NCBI RefSeq assembly: GCF_022828475.1
Contig: NZ_CP059557.1
Span: forward strand, 6,309,470 to 6,373,469
DNA from: Saccharopolyspora gloriosae
GTDB taxonomy: Bacteria > Actinomycetota > Actinomycetes > Mycobacteriales > Pseudonocardiaceae
Length of the DNA stretch: 64,000 bases
Direction: 5' to 3'
In this document: in pieces, positions 17,781 to 27,018 of the stretch
Layout: each line of letters opens with the position of its first letter
How positions within the stretch are numbered: position 1 is the stretch's first letter
Made by a program: the position numbers and the translations under genes
The notes under the pieces: generated by a model
Seen by the model: the letters and a program-made list of their open reading frames with translations, nothing else
The model's database searches: none
What the model was told of the DNA's origin: nothing

Positions 17781-18692
17781 GTGGCGGACAGCGGCCTGGA
17801 GATCGACCACATCTCCAAGCGCTACGGCGAGACCATCGCCTTGCGGGACATGGCGTTCACCGTCGGCGCGGGCGAACTGTTCGGCTTCGTCGGCAGCAAC
17901 GGCGCGGGTAAGACCACCACCATGCGCATCGCGCTCGGCGTGCTCGCGGCGGACTCCGGTGAGGTCCGCTTCCGCGGCGCACCGCTCGACCTCGACACCC
18001 GCAGGCGCTTCGGCTACATGCCGGAAGAACGCGGCCTCTACCCGAAGATGAAGGTCGCCGAACAACTCGCCTACCTCGGCGAGCTGCACGGCATGAGCCG
18101 CGACGACGCGCAATCCGCCGCCGTGCACTGGGCCGACCGCCTCGGTCTGCGCGACCGCCGCGACGAGCAGGTGCAGCGGCTCAGCCTCGGCAACCAGCAG
18201 CGGGTGCAACTCGCCGCGGCCCTCGTCCACGAACCGGACGTGCTGGTACTCGACGAACCGTTCTCCGGCCTCGACCCGGTCGCCGTCGAAGTGATGAGCG
18301 ACGTGCTGCGCGAAACCCGCGACCGGGGCATCCCGGTGCTGTTCTCCAGCCACCAGCTCGACCTGGTGCAACGGCTCTGCGACCGGGTCGGCATCGTCGC
18401 CGCCGGACGCATGGTCGCGAGCGGCACGGTCGCCGGCCTGCGCGAACAGGGGCCGGCGAAGCTGGTCGTGCACGCGCCGCTGGCCACCGCCGGGTGGTCC
18501 GACGGCCTCACCGGGACGCGCGTGGTCGACGTCCGGGACGGGCGCACCACCCTCGAACTCGACGAGGGAACCGACGACCAGGCCGTGCTGCGCGCCGCGC
18601 TCGCCACCGGACCGGTGCACGAGTTCCGCCGCGACCGGCCCGACCTCACCGACCTGTTCCGCACCGTCGTCACCGAGGAGCGTGCCGCGTGA
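17781..18692 (+). CDS. ABC transporter ATP-binding protein (NatA-like)
   Basis: A 303-residue ATPase. GTG 17781 sits 8 bases after GGAGGAGG; TTG 17775 is too close to it. Walker A is G-S-N-G-A-G-K-T-T-T (Lys44), the signature is the variant L-S-L-G-N-Q-Q-R, Walker B is L-V-L-D-E-P-F-S-G-L-D, and the switch His follows in F-S-S-H-Q-L-D. Past residue 220 a small C-terminal domain follows, as in exporters of the NatA/drug-efflux group. Its stop overlaps the permease start (GTGA), so the two form one exporter. The substrate (sodium, drug or lipid) cannot be told. Confidence 0.92.
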   Translation: MADSGLEIDHISKRYGETIALRDMAFTVGAGELFGFVGSNGAGKTTTMRIALGVLAADSGEVRFRGAPLDLDTRRRFGYMPEERGLYPKMKVAEQLAYLGELHGMSRDDAQSAAVHWADRLGLRDRRDEQVQRLSLGNQQRVQLAAALVHEPDVLVLDEPFSGLDPVAVEVMSDVLRETRDRGIPVLFSSHQLDLVQRLCDRVGIVAAGRMVASGTVAGLREQGPAKLVVHAPLATAGWSDGLTGTRVVDVRDGRTTLELDEGTDDQAVLRAALATGPVHEFRRDRPDLTDLFRTVVTEERAA

Positions 18693-19876
18693 GCCCGCTG
18701 CGCATCGTGTGGACCGTCGCGCGCCGCGAGGTCAACGCGCGGATCCGCACCCGATCCTTCCTGATCAGCACCGTGGCCATCCTCGCCATCCTGGTCGGCT
18801 ACGCGGCGCTGATGTTCTTCATCGGGCAGCAGGGTGCCACCTCCAAGATCGGGTTCACCGGCCAGGCGACCGCCGTCGCCGCTCCGTTCAAGAGCACCGC
18901 AGACCGGCTCGGCACCACCATCCAGGCCACCCAGATCCCGGACCAGGCCGCCGGGGAGAAGCTCGTCTCCGACGGCGAACTGGACGGCCTCGTCGCCGGA
19001 GCACCGGACGCGCTGAGCCTCATCGTGCGCACCGCACCCGACTCCGCGGTCCGCACCGCGCTCGACGAGGTCGTGCGGCAGCAGGCGCTCGACGCCGAAC
19101 TCGCGATGGCCGGGATCGAACCCGCCGACGTGCACTCCGTGCTGGCAGGGGCGCACGTGGACGTGCGGACGCTGGAACCCGCCGACCCGCAGCGCGCCGA
19201 ACGACTCGGCATGGCCGTCGGAGCCGGGGCGCTGCTGTACTTCTTCCTGATCATGTTCGGCCAGGCCGTCGCGCAAGGCGTCGTGGAGGAGAAGACCAGC
19301 CGCGTCGTGGAAATCCTGCTGTCCACCATCCGCCCCACCCAGCTGCTGGCGGGCAAGGTCCTCGGCATCGGGCTCGCCGGACTGGTGCAGTTCGTGCTGA
19401 TCGGCGGGCTCGGCCTCGCCGCGGGCGTCGGCTCCGGCGCGCTGGCGCTGCCGTCGACGGCGCTGATCGGAACCATGCTGTGGACGCTGCTGTGGTTCCT
19501 GCTGGGCTTCTACCTGTACGCCACGGTGCTGGCCGCCGCGGCCTCCCTGGTGTCCAGGCAGGAGGATCTGCAGAGCGTCGTCAGCCCGGTGATCATGGTG
19601 CTGGTGGTGCCGTTCGTCGTCGGCGTGAGCGTGCTGCCGACCGACCCGGAAAGCTCCATCGGAGCCGTGCTGTCGCTGATCCCCGGATTCGCACCGGTGC
19701 TGATGCCGATGCGCACCGCGCTCGGCGTCGCCGCCCCATGGGAATGCGTGGTGTCGGTGCTGCTCAGCATCGCCGCCATCGCCGCAACGTTGCGCCTCGG
19801 CGGACGCATCTACGCCAACGCCATCCTCCACACCGGCGCCAGAGTCAAGCTCCTTGACGCTGTTCGGTGGGGGTGA
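18689..19876 (+). CDS. ABC-2 type permease (NatB-like)
   Basis: A 395-residue membrane protein starting at GTG 18689 inside the ATPase stop. One helix near residues 27-48 is followed by a large outside domain of about 130 residues, then five or six helices from about residue 180 on. The conserved V-V-E-E-K-T-S-R-V-V-E-I-L-L-S-T-I-R-P motif between helices is the mark of NatB/ABC-2 exporters. It works with the preceding ATPase. Its 3' end faces repeat copy C. Confidence 0.9.
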   Translation: MSPLRIVWTVARREVNARIRTRSFLISTVAILAILVGYAALMFFIGQQGATSKIGFTGQATAVAAPFKSTADRLGTTIQATQIPDQAAGEKLVSDGELDGLVAGAPDALSLIVRTAPDSAVRTALDEVVRQQALDAELAMAGIEPADVHSVLAGAHVDVRTLEPADPQRAERLGMAVGAGALLYFFLIMFGQAVAQGVVEEKTSRVVEILLSTIRPTQLLAGKVLGIGLAGLVQFVLIGGLGLAAGVGSGALALPSTALIGTMLWTLLWFLLGFYLYATVLAAAASLVSRQEDLQSVVSPVIMVLVVPFVVGVSVLPTDPESSIGAVLSLIPGFAPVLMPMRTALGVAAPWECVVSVLLSIAAIAATLRLGGRIYANAILHTGARVKLLDAVRWG

Positions 19877-19893
19877 AGGGGTCTTTTTGCTTT

Positions 19894-20160
19894 GGTGGTC
19901 GGGTGGCGGAACCTCAGTTGGTCTCTCGCTGCGGGATCTTTTTCCCTAGTGGCTCCGCCACGAGGGAAAAAGCTGTCCTCGCGAGAGACCAACTGAGAAC
20001 CCGCGGGTGGTCGGCTTTATGACGTGGGCTATGCGCTCCGCGCATACAAGCACGGCTTCGCCGCAGGGCAGGCTTGCTTCGCAGCCCAACTGCACGGCTT
20101 TGCCGCGAGGCAGGCTTGTTTCGCAGCGCTTTGTCGGCTTTGCCGCTGGCAGGGCAGGCT
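19894..20160 (+). repeat. Dispersed repeat element, copy C (covarying stem-loop plus hairpin tail)
   Basis: Plus-strand copy. The outer stem CTCAGTTGGTCTCTCGC at 19913-19929 pairs perfectly with 19981-19997. The inner hairpin is the same as in copy A (one mismatch). The tail (about 20020-20160) is a set of small hairpins with TTC or TCC loops. It lies between the convergent 3' ends of the ABC permease and truA; nothing else is seen in that 331-base gap. Confidence 0.85.
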
Positions 20161-20176
20161 GAAGCGAAGGACCTTT

Positions 20177-20202
20177 CCCACCAGGGGTGATCACCTGGTG
20201 GG
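20177..20202. terminator. Hairpin at the truA 3' end
   Basis: A perfect 9-bp stem, CCCACCAGG with CCTGGTGGG, loop of 8, lying 5 bases beyond the truA stop codon at 20208. There is no T run on the minus strand. Confidence 0.5.
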
Positions 20203-20207
20203 CGGGG

Positions 20208-21038
20208 TCAGCTCAGGGAACGGAGGGCTCGGGTGCGTTCCGCTCGGGCGGCGAGTTCGGCGCTGTCCGGGTAGTCGACGCCTACCAGGGTGAGGCCGTG
20301 GGCGGGTGCTACCGCGCTCGTGCGTTCGGCGGAGCCCGCCAGCTCCGCGGGCCAGGCTCGGCCCCGGCGGCCGTCCCCGACCAGCAGCAGCACGCCCACC
20401 AGGCTTCGCACCATCGAGTGGCAGAACGCGTCCGCGCTCACCCGGGCCACGATCAGATGCTCCGCGACGCGCTCCCACTCGAAGCGCTGCAACTCGCGCA
20501 CCGTCGTCGCACCCTCGCGCAGCTTGCAGAACGCGGCGAAATCCCGCAGCCCCAACAACTCCTGCGAAGCCGCGTTCAACACGTCCACGTCCACCGCGCG
20601 GTTCCACGCCAAGGTGTCCCGCCGCCGCAACGGATCCACGCCCCACGGCGCGTCCGAAACCTGGTAGCGGTAGTGCCGCCGCAGCGCCGAGAACCGGGCG
20701 TTGAACCCCTCCGGTGCCACCTCGGCAGACCGCACCCGCACGTCGCCCGGCAAGATGCGGTTCCACCGGTGCACGATCCGGTTGAGAACCGGAATCCCTT
20801 GCGCGTCAACGGGAAACCGCGCCTCGGCCGCGGAGCGGAACGGGACCGCGTCCACGTGCACCACCTGGCCGTCGGCGTGCACGCCCGCGTCCGTGCGGCC
20901 CGCCACCACGACCGACCGCGCTACCTCCCGGCCGGGCGGTTGCTTCGCCAGCGCGTCCTCCAGGAGACCCTGAACCGTGCGCTGTCCTGGCTGCTTCGCC
21001 CAACCGGCGAAATCCGTGCCCTCGTAGGACACGTCCAA
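20208..21038 (-). CDS. truA: tRNA pseudouridine(38-40) synthase
   Basis: Converts uridines 38-40 of the tRNA anticodon arm to pseudouridine. The catalytic Asp is in [10 protein letters not shown], and H-Y-R-Y, N-A-R-F and the late [11 protein letters not shown] are family landmarks. The start is unclear. TTG 21038 gives 276 residues, but the in-frame sequence just upstream still reads [12 protein letters not shown], the usual first strand of TruA, and no ATG, GTG or TTG is found there. A CTG overlapping the rplQ stop (21108-21110) would keep it. The gene follows rplQ on the same message, as in many bacteria. Confidence 0.9.
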   Translation of the reverse strand: MDVSYEGTDFAGWAKQPGQRTVQGLLEDALAKQPPGREVARSVVVAGRTDAGVHADGQVVHVDAVPFRSAAEARFPVDAQGIPVLNRIVHRWNRILPGDVRVRSAEVAPEGFNARFSALRRHYRYQVSDAPWGVDPLRRRDTLAWNRAVDVDVLNAASQELLGLRDFAAFCKLREGATTVRELQRFEWERVAEHLIVARVSADAFCHSMVRSLVGVLLLVGDGRRGRAWPAELAGSAERTSAVAPAHGLTLVGVDYPDSAELAARAERTRALRSLS

Positions 21039-21106
21039 GCGAAGACGAACGAACCCGCCCTCCCCGGAAGGAGCGACGGGCTCGTTCGATGCGTCAGAAA
21101 CCGGAA

Positions 21107-21646
21107 TCAGGACTCGTCCTTCTTCTCGGCCTCCTCGGCCTTTGCCTCGGCGGCGTCGTCGGCCTTGGCCTCGACGGCCTCGGTCTCGACCGCGGCGGAC
21201 TCCTCCGCAGCCGGGGTCGCCTCGGCGGCCGGCTCGGCGTCCTTCGCGAACTTGGTGCCGCGAGCGGCCTCCGCCTCAGAGGTGACGGTCTTCTCCGTCA
21301 CCAGGGCGATCACGGCCATCTTGGCGCTGTCACCGCGACGCGGCATCGCCTTGATGATCCTGGTGTAGCCGCCCGGCCGCTCCGCGAAGTGCGGACCGAT
21401 CTCGGCGAACAGCTTGTGCACAACGTCCTTGTCGCGGATGGTCTTCATGACCTCGCGACGGTTGTGCAGGTCGCCCTTTTTCGCTTTGGTGATCAGGCGC
21501 TCGGCGAGCGGCCGCAGCCGCTTCGCCTTCGCCTCGGTTGTCGTGATCTTGCCGTGCTCGAACAGCGACGTGGCCAGGTTGGCCAGCATCAGCCGCTCGT
21601 GCGCCGGCGACCCGCCGAGACGCGCTCCCTTGGTGGGGATGGGCAT
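21107..21646 (-). CDS. rplQ: 50S ribosomal protein L17
   Basis: Last ribosomal gene of the alpha operon. The first ~120 residues are the normal L17 body ([18 protein letters not shown], then [11 protein letters not shown]). From about residue 128 an Ala/Glu low-complexity acidic tail of about 50 residues is added, as in many actinomycete L17 proteins; its role is unknown. The gap to rpoA is 50 bases. Confidence 0.96.
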   Translation of the reverse strand: MPIPTKGARLGGSPAHERLMLANLATSLFEHGKITTTEAKAKRLRPLAERLITKAKKGDLHNRREVMKTIRDKDVVHKLFAEIGPHFAERPGGYTRIIKAMPRRGDSAKMAVIALVTEKTVTSEAEAARGTKFAKDAEPAAEATPAAEESAAVETEAVEAKADDAAEAKAEEAEKKDES

Positions 21647-21696
21647 CGCTTGCTCCTCTCAAGGCGCGGATCGGGTGGCCCTCCCGCGCATCACAG

Positions 21697-22779
21697 CTAC
21701 AGCTGCTCTGTCTCCGCGTAGTCCTGACCGTCGTCGTAGCCGCTGTCCTCGGCCACCGACAAGGAGCCCAGCGGGGTGTCGTCGTCCGCCGACCAGCCTT
21801 CCGAGGCGTACTCGGCGGCCGCGGCCGACGGGTCGAATCCGGGCGGGCTGTCCTTCAGAGCCAGACCCAGACCCACCAGCTTCAGCTTGACCTCGTCGAT
21901 GGACTTCGCACCGAAGTTGCGAATGTCCAGCAGGTCGGCCTCGCTGCGCGACACCAGCTCGCCGACGGTGTGAATGCCCTCCCGCTTGAGGCAGTTGTAG
22001 GAGCGCACCGTCAGGTCCAGGTCCTCGATCGGCATCGCGTAGGCCGCGATGGTGTCGGCCTCCGCAGGCGACGGCCCGATCTCGATGCCCTCGGCGTCCA
22101 CGTTGAGCTCACGCGCCAACCCGAACAGCTCGACCAGAGTCCGACCGGCCGACGCGACCGCATCGCGCGGCGTGATCGACGGCTTGGTCTCGACGTCCAG
22201 GATCAGCTTGTCGAAGTCGGTGCGCTGCTCAACACGGGTGGCCTCGACCTTGTAGGTCACCTTCAGCACCGGCGAGTAGATCGAGTCCACCGGGATGCGG
22301 CCGATCTCGGCACCGGTCTGCTTGTTCTGCACCGCCGGGACGTAGCCGCGACCGCGCTCGACGACGAGCTCGATCTCCAGCTTGCCCTTGCCGTTGAGCG
22401 TGGCGATGTGCAGATCCGGGTTGTGCACCGTGACCCCGGCCGGCGGCACGATGTCGGCCGCGGTGACCTCACCGGGACCCTGCTTGCGCAGGTACATCGT
22501 GACCGGCTCGTCCTCCTCGGAGCTCGTGACGAGCTCCTTGAGGTTCAGGATGACGTCGGTGACGTCCTCCTTCACGCCCGGAATGGTGGTGAACTCGTGC
22601 AGCACACCGTCAATGCGCAGGCTGGTGACGGCCGCACCGGGGATGGAGGACAGCAAGGTCCGGCGCAGCGAGTTGCCGAGGGTGTAGCCGAAACCGGGCT
22701 CCAACGGTTCGATGACGAACCGGGAGCGGGTCTCGGTCACGGCCTCTTCGGCCAGTGAGGGTCGCTGGGAGATGAGCAT
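21697..22779 (-). CDS. rpoA: RNA polymerase alpha subunit
   Basis: A 360-residue subunit that scaffolds RNA polymerase assembly. The N-terminal domain (to about 230) has [16 protein letters not shown] for dimerisation, and the C-terminal domain (about 255-320) has N-C-L-K-R-E-G-I and D-I-R-N-F-G-A-K-S for DNA UP-element and activator contacts. A further 40-residue acidic tail follows, longer than in E. coli. Start ATG 22779 follows AAAGGA. Confidence 0.97.
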   Translation of the reverse strand: MLISQRPSLAEEAVTETRSRFVIEPLEPGFGYTLGNSLRRTLLSSIPGAAVTSLRIDGVLHEFTTIPGVKEDVTDVILNLKELVTSSEEDEPVTMYLRKQGPGEVTAADIVPPAGVTVHNPDLHIATLNGKGKLEIELVVERGRGYVPAVQNKQTGAEIGRIPVDSIYSPVLKVTYKVEATRVEQRTDFDKLILDVETKPSITPRDAVASAGRTLVELFGLARELNVDAEGIEIGPSPAEADTIAAYAMPIEDLDLTVRSYNCLKREGIHTVGELVSRSEADLLDIRNFGAKSIDEVKLKLVGLGLALKDSPPGFDPSAAAAEYASEGWSADDDTPLGSLSVAEDSGYDDGQDYAETEQL

Positions 22780-22832
22780 GTTGAATTTCCTTTACCTCAC
22801 GACGCCCGCTATTTGACGTCGATGGATGGCAA

Positions 22833-22918
22833 GCCCGCGGCGAACCGCGGGCGGACGACGGAATCCGGCTCCGCCGCCCGGACGGCCACCGCCGGCGACC
22901 GGTACGGGCCGCCGGCGG
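22833..22918 (-). promoter_or_regulatory. Two hairpins in the rpsD-rpoA gap
   Basis: In the 145-base spacer, two perfect G+C-rich hairpins stand in series: CCGCCGGCG with CGCCGGCGG (22889-22897 and 22910-22918) and GCCCGCGG with CCGCGGGC (22833-22840 and 22845-22852, loop CGAA). They could attenuate transcription or process the message between the ribosomal genes and rpoA. Confidence 0.5.
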
Positions 22919-22924
22919 GAAGCA

Positions 22925-23530
22925 TCACTTCGAGTAGTACTCGACGATGAGCTGCTCGGTGACCGGGGTGTCGATCTGCGCGCGCTCCGGGAGCTGGTGC
23001 ACCAGGACGCGGAGGTTCGACGGCACGACCTGCAGCCATGCCGGCACCGGCCGCTCGCCCAAGGTCTCCTTGGCGATGATGAACGGCGTGGTGTTCACCG
23101 ACTTCGGCTTGACGTCGATGATGTCGAACTTCGAGACCTGGAAGCTCGGAACGTTCACCTTGGTGCCGTTGACCACGAAGTGGCCGTGGCTGACCAGCTG
23201 CCGCGCCATCCGGCGGGTGCGGGCCAGGCCGGACCGGTAGATCACGTTGTCCAGGCGGGACTCCAGCAGCTGCAGGAGGTTCTCGCCGGTACGTCCGGTA
23301 CGACGGTTGGCTTCCTCGTAGTAGGAGCGGAACTGCCGCTCGAGGATGCCGTAGGTGAAACGCGCCTTCTGCTTCTCCTGGAGCTGCAGCAGGTACTCGG
23401 TTTCCTTGATGCGCGCGCGCCCGTGCTGCCCCGGCGGGTACGGACGACGCTCGAACGCCTGGTCCCCACCGATGAGGTCAACCTTGAGACGGCGGGACTT
23501 GCGGGTCGCGGGACCGGTGTAACGTGCCAT
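22925..23530 (-). CDS. rpsD: 30S ribosomal protein S4
   Basis: A 201-residue primary 16S rRNA binder. The sequence has no cysteine, so it is the zinc-free form of S4. The S4 RNA-binding domain (R-L-D-N-V-I-Y-R to V-S-H-G-H-F-V-V-N-G) is intact. In other bacteria S4 represses its own operon; no clear pseudoknot-like leader could be identified by eye here. Confidence 0.97.
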   Translation of the reverse strand: MARYTGPATRKSRRLKVDLIGGDQAFERRPYPPGQHGRARIKETEYLLQLQEKQKARFTYGILERQFRSYYEEANRRTGRTGENLLQLLESRLDNVIYRSGLARTRRMARQLVSHGHFVVNGTKVNVPSFQVSKFDIIDVKPKSVNTTPFIIAKETLGERPVPAWLQVVPSNLRVLVHQLPERAQIDTPVTEQLIVEYYSK

Positions 23531-23553
23531 CTTCTTCTACTCCTTTCCCGCGA

Positions 23554-23958
23554 TCAGACCCGGCGCCGCTTGGGCGGCCGGCAACCGTTGTGCGGCTGCG
23601 GGGTCACGTCCTGGATCGTGCCGACCTCGAGGCCGGCGGCCTGCAGCGAGCGGATCGCCGTCTCGCGGCCCGAGCCCGGGCCCTTCACGAAGACGTCGAC
23701 CTTCTTCATGCCGTGCTCGGCGGCCTTGCGGGCGGCGTTCTCAGCGGCCATCTGCGCGGCGTACGGGGTGGACTTACGGGAGCCCTTGAACCCGACGTGG
23801 CCCGCGGAGGCCCAGCTGATCACCGCACCGGTCGGGTCCGTGATCGAGACGATGGTGTTGTTGAAGGTGCTCTTGATGTGCGCTTGTCCGTGCGCAACAT
23901 TCTTCTTTTCCTTGCGCCGCACCTTCTTGACGGCGCCAGCGCGAGACTTGGGTGGCAT
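23554..23958 (-). CDS. rpsK: 30S ribosomal protein S11
   Basis: A 134-residue platform protein. It has the expected [13 protein letters not shown] and [17 protein letters not shown] segments and the basic end R-P-P-K-R-R-R-V. A 23-base gap separates it from rpsD and 25 bases from rpsM. Confidence 0.97.
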   Translation of the reverse strand: MPPKSRAGAVKKVRRKEKKNVAHGQAHIKSTFNNTIVSITDPTGAVISWASAGHVGFKGSRKSTPYAAQMAAENAARKAAEHGMKKVDVFVKGPGSGRETAIRSLQAAGLEVGTIQDVTPQPHNGCRPPKRRRV

Positions 23959-23983
23959 AGCGGTTGTGGTCTCCTAGCGACGC

Positions 23984-24364
23984 TTACTTCTTCCCGGCCT
24001 TCTTCTTGCCGGCGACCGTCTTCTTCGGCCCCTTGCGGGTACGGGCGTTGGTCTTCGTCCGCTGCCCGTTCAACGGGAGGTGGCGGCGGTGCCGCGTCCC
24101 CTCGTAGCAACCGATCTCGATCTTCCGGCGGATGTCGGCCGCGACCTCGCGGCGCAGGTCACCCTCGACCCGAAAATTGTTCTCGATGTAGTCGCGAAGC
24201 TTCGCGAGCTGCTCATCGTCGAGATCCTTCGCGCGCGCGTCGAACGAAATGTCCGTCGCCGCCAGGATCTCCTGGGAACGGCTGCGGCCGATCCCGAAGA
24301 TGTAAGTCAGCGCGACCTCCATGCGCTTGTCACGCGGGAGGTCGACACCGGTGATCCTTGCCAT
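23984..24364 (-). CDS. rpsM: 30S ribosomal protein S13
   Basis: A 126-residue head protein contacting the P-site tRNA. The helix-hairpin-helix (Y-I-F-G-I-G-R-S-R) and the basic tail ([14 protein letters not shown], then Lys-rich) are present. It begins the run S13-S11-S4-alpha-L17 and is 173 bases from rpmJ, a gap large enough for a promoter. Confidence 0.97.
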   Translation of the reverse strand: MARITGVDLPRDKRMEVALTYIFGIGRSRSQEILAATDISFDARAKDLDDEQLAKLRDYIENNFRVEGDLRREVAADIRRKIEIGCYEGTRHRRHLPLNGQRTKTNARTRKGPKKTVAGKKKAGKK

Positions 24365-24537
24365 TTAGGCAGGTCTCCTTCGTGTCGTTCCAGGTCTGCA
24401 ACCCCTGCCGCCTCCACACCGCATCCGGCGTGAAGCCCCGGCCTGGAACCGGAGGTGGACCGGCTCACTCACGAGCCGGCAGGCGAGGGGAGTTCCCTTG
24501 GATTGTCAGTACGGCTACATGTCCGCGACGGACGCGA

Positions 24538-24651
24538 TCAGCCCTGGCGCTGCTTGTGGCGCTGGTTGTCGCAAATGACCAGGACCCGCCCATGACGACG
24601 GATGATCTGGCACTTGTCACAGATCTTCTTCACACTAGGTTGGACCTTCAC
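24538..24651 (-). CDS. rpmJ: 50S ribosomal protein L36
   Basis: A 37-residue protein starting at GTG 24651. The four zinc ligands are present (C-D-K-C, then H near the end and a third Cys in V-I-C-D), so this is the zinc-binding form, the one repressed by Zur in some species when a zinc-free copy exists elsewhere. Confidence 0.96.
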   Translation of the reverse strand: MKVQPSVKKICDKCQIIRRHGRVLVICDNQRHKQRQG

Positions 24652-24703
24652 GGTCGTGCTCTCCTGCTCGGACGCGTGCCCGGTCTCCCGGACACCGTGG
24701 AGG

Positions 24704-24925
24704 TCACTTGTAGCGGTAGACGATGCGCCCACGGGAAAGGTCGTAGGGCGAGAGCTCCACGACGACCCGGTCCTCGGGCAGGATGCGGATGTAGTGCTGA
24801 CGCATCTTGCCACTGATGTGCGCGAGGACCTTGTGCCCGTTCTCCAACTCGACGCGGAACATCGCGTTGGGGAGCGGCTCGATCACGCGACCCTCGACCT
24901 CAATGGCCCCGTCTTTTTTGCCCAT
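24704..24925 (-). CDS. infA: Translation initiation factor IF-1
   Basis: A 73-residue S1-fold (OB) protein that occupies the ribosomal A site during initiation. Sequence marks are [15 protein letters not shown] and [13 protein letters not shown]. It heads the infA-rpmJ-rpsM message. Here map lies 2.2 kb away instead of next to it. Confidence 0.97.
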   Translation of the reverse strand: MGKKDGAIEVEGRVIEPLPNAMFRVELENGHKVLAHISGKMRQHYIRILPEDRVVVELSPYDLSRGRIVYRYK

Positions 24926-25593
24926 GTCCTCCGCGTTTCGTGACGGTGACGGTTAGTAAGGCTTGCGCCTCTGGCCACCCGACCCGGAGACTTTCCTCCA
25001 GGACCGGCGACGGACGCCCTCCGGTCGGCCCGAACTGCCCTGAGTTTGCGGTGACCCGCGAGGCGCCCGTGGGACGACCCGATGAGTCCGATGAAGAACT
25101 CCTCGGAATGCCCCCTGCGAGCACAAGGCACGACGAACCGGCGCGATGAGTGCGCCGTTGCTCCACTGTACGCGCAGGCCGTTTCGACCCTCATCCGGGG
25201 GCTGAACAACGTCCCTGGTCGGCGGCCCGGTCCGGAATCGCCCCGCACCCCTGCTCGGCTTCGGCATCCGAGGCCGACGGCCCGCCGGACGCGCGCGGAC
25301 CGGCCGGTGGCGCCGACACCAAGCCCTGGGTACCCGTTCACCAACGTTCGGTGAACGGGCCGGGACGGCAGGCGAGCAAGCCCCGCCGGACCCCCCACTC
25401 GGGTGGTTGCGGCACTGGTCGTGGGCTGTCTACGTTCGATCTCACCCGTCGGCGCGACGATGATGTCGACCGGCGTGGTTGCGGACTGCTTCGGCGACCA
25501 AGGCTTCCGCTCCGTCCAGGACCCCGCGAGCAGTACCGGTTCCGGCACCGCAGCCACCGTTCCCGACCGCTGAACCGCGCTTCGAGGAGAGCA
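24926..25593. other. Divergent gap between infA and the first methyltransferase
   Basis: About 670 bases with no convincing gene. It should hold the infA promoter (minus) and the methyltransferase promoter (plus). The one clear structure is a palindrome at 25333-25359. Confidence 0.4.
25333..25359. promoter_or_regulatory. Perfect 10-bp inverted repeat, operator or hairpin
   Basis: CCCGTTCACC and GGTGAACGGG flank a 7-base centre containing AACGTT. The position, mid-way between divergent genes, suits an operator more than a terminator. Confidence 0.45.
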
Positions 25594-26241
25594 GTGACCG
25601 CCCAACAGGACCACACATCCGCCGCCCAGAACCCTCCATCTGGTCCGGCGGGCCGGCTCGGCGAATACCGCACATTCCTCACCAGCGCCGTGCGCAACCC
25701 CCGGGAGGTCGGCGCGGCCACTCCCACTTCGGCCGCGGTAGCGGCGACCGTCGGGCAGGTGGTGCCCACCACCGGGGCGCCCGTCGTGCTGGAACTCGGC
25801 CCCGGCACCGGCTCACTCAGCGGCGGGATCCACGAGCGGCTGCCCACCGGCTCCCGGCACATCGGCATCGAGCTCGTCGAGGAGATGGTGGAGCACCTGC
25901 GAACGCACGCGCCGTGGATGGAACTGATCCACGGCGACGCCGGTGACCTGGTTCCGCTGCTGGCGGAGCGAGGCGTCGACCAGGTCGATGCGGTGATCAG
26001 CAGCATCCCGTGGTCGCTGCTCGACGACGACGTCCAGGACCGGATCCTCGGCGAGGTCACCAAGGTGCTCGCCCCGCACGGCGCGTTCACCGCGCTGACC
26101 TACCTTCCCGCGGAGCACAACGCAGGCGGCAAGCGGTTCCGCACCCGCCTGGCGACCACCTTCGACGAAGTGCTCACGCACACCACGTGGCGCAATTTCC
26201 CGCCGATCCTGCACTACATCTGCCGCCGTCCGTTGCACTGA
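25594..26241 (+). CDS. SAM-dependent methyltransferase, phospholipid N-methyltransferase-like (copy 1)
   Basis: A 215-residue class I methyltransferase starting at GTG 25594, with AGGAGA upstream. Motif I is V-L-E-L-G-P-G-T-G-S-L-S, the next acidic residue is in G-I-E-L-V-E-E, and the catalytic-loop region reads V-I-S-S-I-P-W-S-L-L. The end is I-C-R-R-P. This pattern fits the PmtA-like group, often annotated phospholipid N-methyltransferase and related to rRNA adenine dimethylases. The lipid substrate is inference. A paralogue follows directly. Confidence 0.8.
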   Translation: MTAQQDHTSAAQNPPSGPAGRLGEYRTFLTSAVRNPREVGAATPTSAAVAATVGQVVPTTGAPVVLELGPGTGSLSGGIHERLPTGSRHIGIELVEEMVEHLRTHAPWMELIHGDAGDLVPLLAERGVDQVDAVISSIPWSLLDDDVQDRILGEVTKVLAPHGAFTALTYLPAEHNAGGKRFRTRLATTFDEVLTHTTWRNFPPILHYICRRPLH

Positions 26242-26270
26242 ATTCCTCCGGGTGGCCGTTCCGGACATTT

Positions 26271-26311
26271 CCCGCATGCGGTATCGGGGTAGTCCGGATA
26301 CCGCATGCGGG
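26271..26311. promoter_or_regulatory. Perfect 15-bp inverted repeat between the methyltransferase genes
   Basis: CCCGCATGCGGTATC (26271-26285) and its exact complement (26297-26311) flank an 11-base loop. It lies 30 bases after the first methyltransferase stop and 46 before the second start. It could be a terminator, an mRNA processing site or an operator. Confidence 0.6.
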
Positions 26312-26357
26312 CCGTTACCGTTTCGGCTGACCGCCCGTACCGATCCTGGAGCGCCGA

Positions 26358-26963
26358 GTGAGCAAGCAAGCCAAGCTGCGCGAGTACCGGACCTTCGTCA
26401 CGCGCGCCGTCCGGCAGCCCGGCACCGTCGGTGCCGTGCTCCCCACCTCCGAACACGTCGCGAGAGCGGTCGCGGAGGTCGTACCGGCCAGCGGGACGCC
26501 GACGGTCCTCGAACTCGGCCCCGGCACCGGAGCGTTGAGCGGGGCGTTGCGCGAACGGCTGCCCGTCGGGGGCGATCACCTGGCCGTGGAGATCGATCCG
26601 GAGCTGGTGCGGTACCTGAACTCCACGAAGCCGTGGCTGGAGGTCATCGAAGGCGACGCTCGAGACCTCGTCGAGCTGCTCAACACGGCGAACCGCACCC
26701 AGGTGGACGTGGTGATCAGCAGTATCCCGTGGACGCTGCTGTCCGCCGATCAGCAACGGGCCTTGCTCGGCGAGGTCGCGAAAGTGCTGACGGACGAAGG
26801 CGTGTTCACCACCGTCACCTACGTGACCACGTTGTGGCGGGCGAACACGATCGCCTTCACCGAGATCCTGCGGGAGACCTTCGAGGAAGTGCTGCCGCGC
26901 AGCACGGTCTGGCGCAACTTCCCCCCGGCCCGCGTCTACGTCTGCCGCCGACCGCGGCACTGA
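26358..26963 (+). CDS. SAM-dependent methyltransferase, phospholipid N-methyltransferase-like (copy 2)
   Basis: A 201-residue paralogue of the preceding product. It has the same L-R-E-Y-R-T-F start, V-L-E-L-G-P-G-T-G-A-L-S, V-I-S-S-I-P-W-T-L-L, T-V-W-R-N-F-P-P and V-C-R-R-P end. It begins at GTG 26358. The pair arose by tandem duplication; differences in the middle (T-L-W-R-A-N-T versus A-E-H-N-A-G-G-K) suggest different substrates or steps. It ends at a strong bidirectional terminator facing map. Confidence 0.8.
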   Translation: MSKQAKLREYRTFVTRAVRQPGTVGAVLPTSEHVARAVAEVVPASGTPTVLELGPGTGALSGALRERLPVGGDHLAVEIDPELVRYLNSTKPWLEVIEGDARDLVELLNTANRTQVDVVISSIPWTLLSADQQRALLGEVAKVLTDEGVFTTVTYVTTLWRANTIAFTEILRETFEEVLPRSTVWRNFPPARVYVCRRPRH

Positions 26964-26972
26964 CCACCCAAA

Positions 26973-27018
26973 GCGAACGCCTCATCCGGCGGCGTCCACA
27001 GCCGGATGAGGCGTTCGC
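26973..27018. terminator. Bidirectional terminator between methyltransferase and map
   Basis: A perfect 18-bp stem (GCGAACGCCTCATCCGGC at 26973-26990 with 27001-27018), 10-base loop, between convergent genes. Confidence 0.85.
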
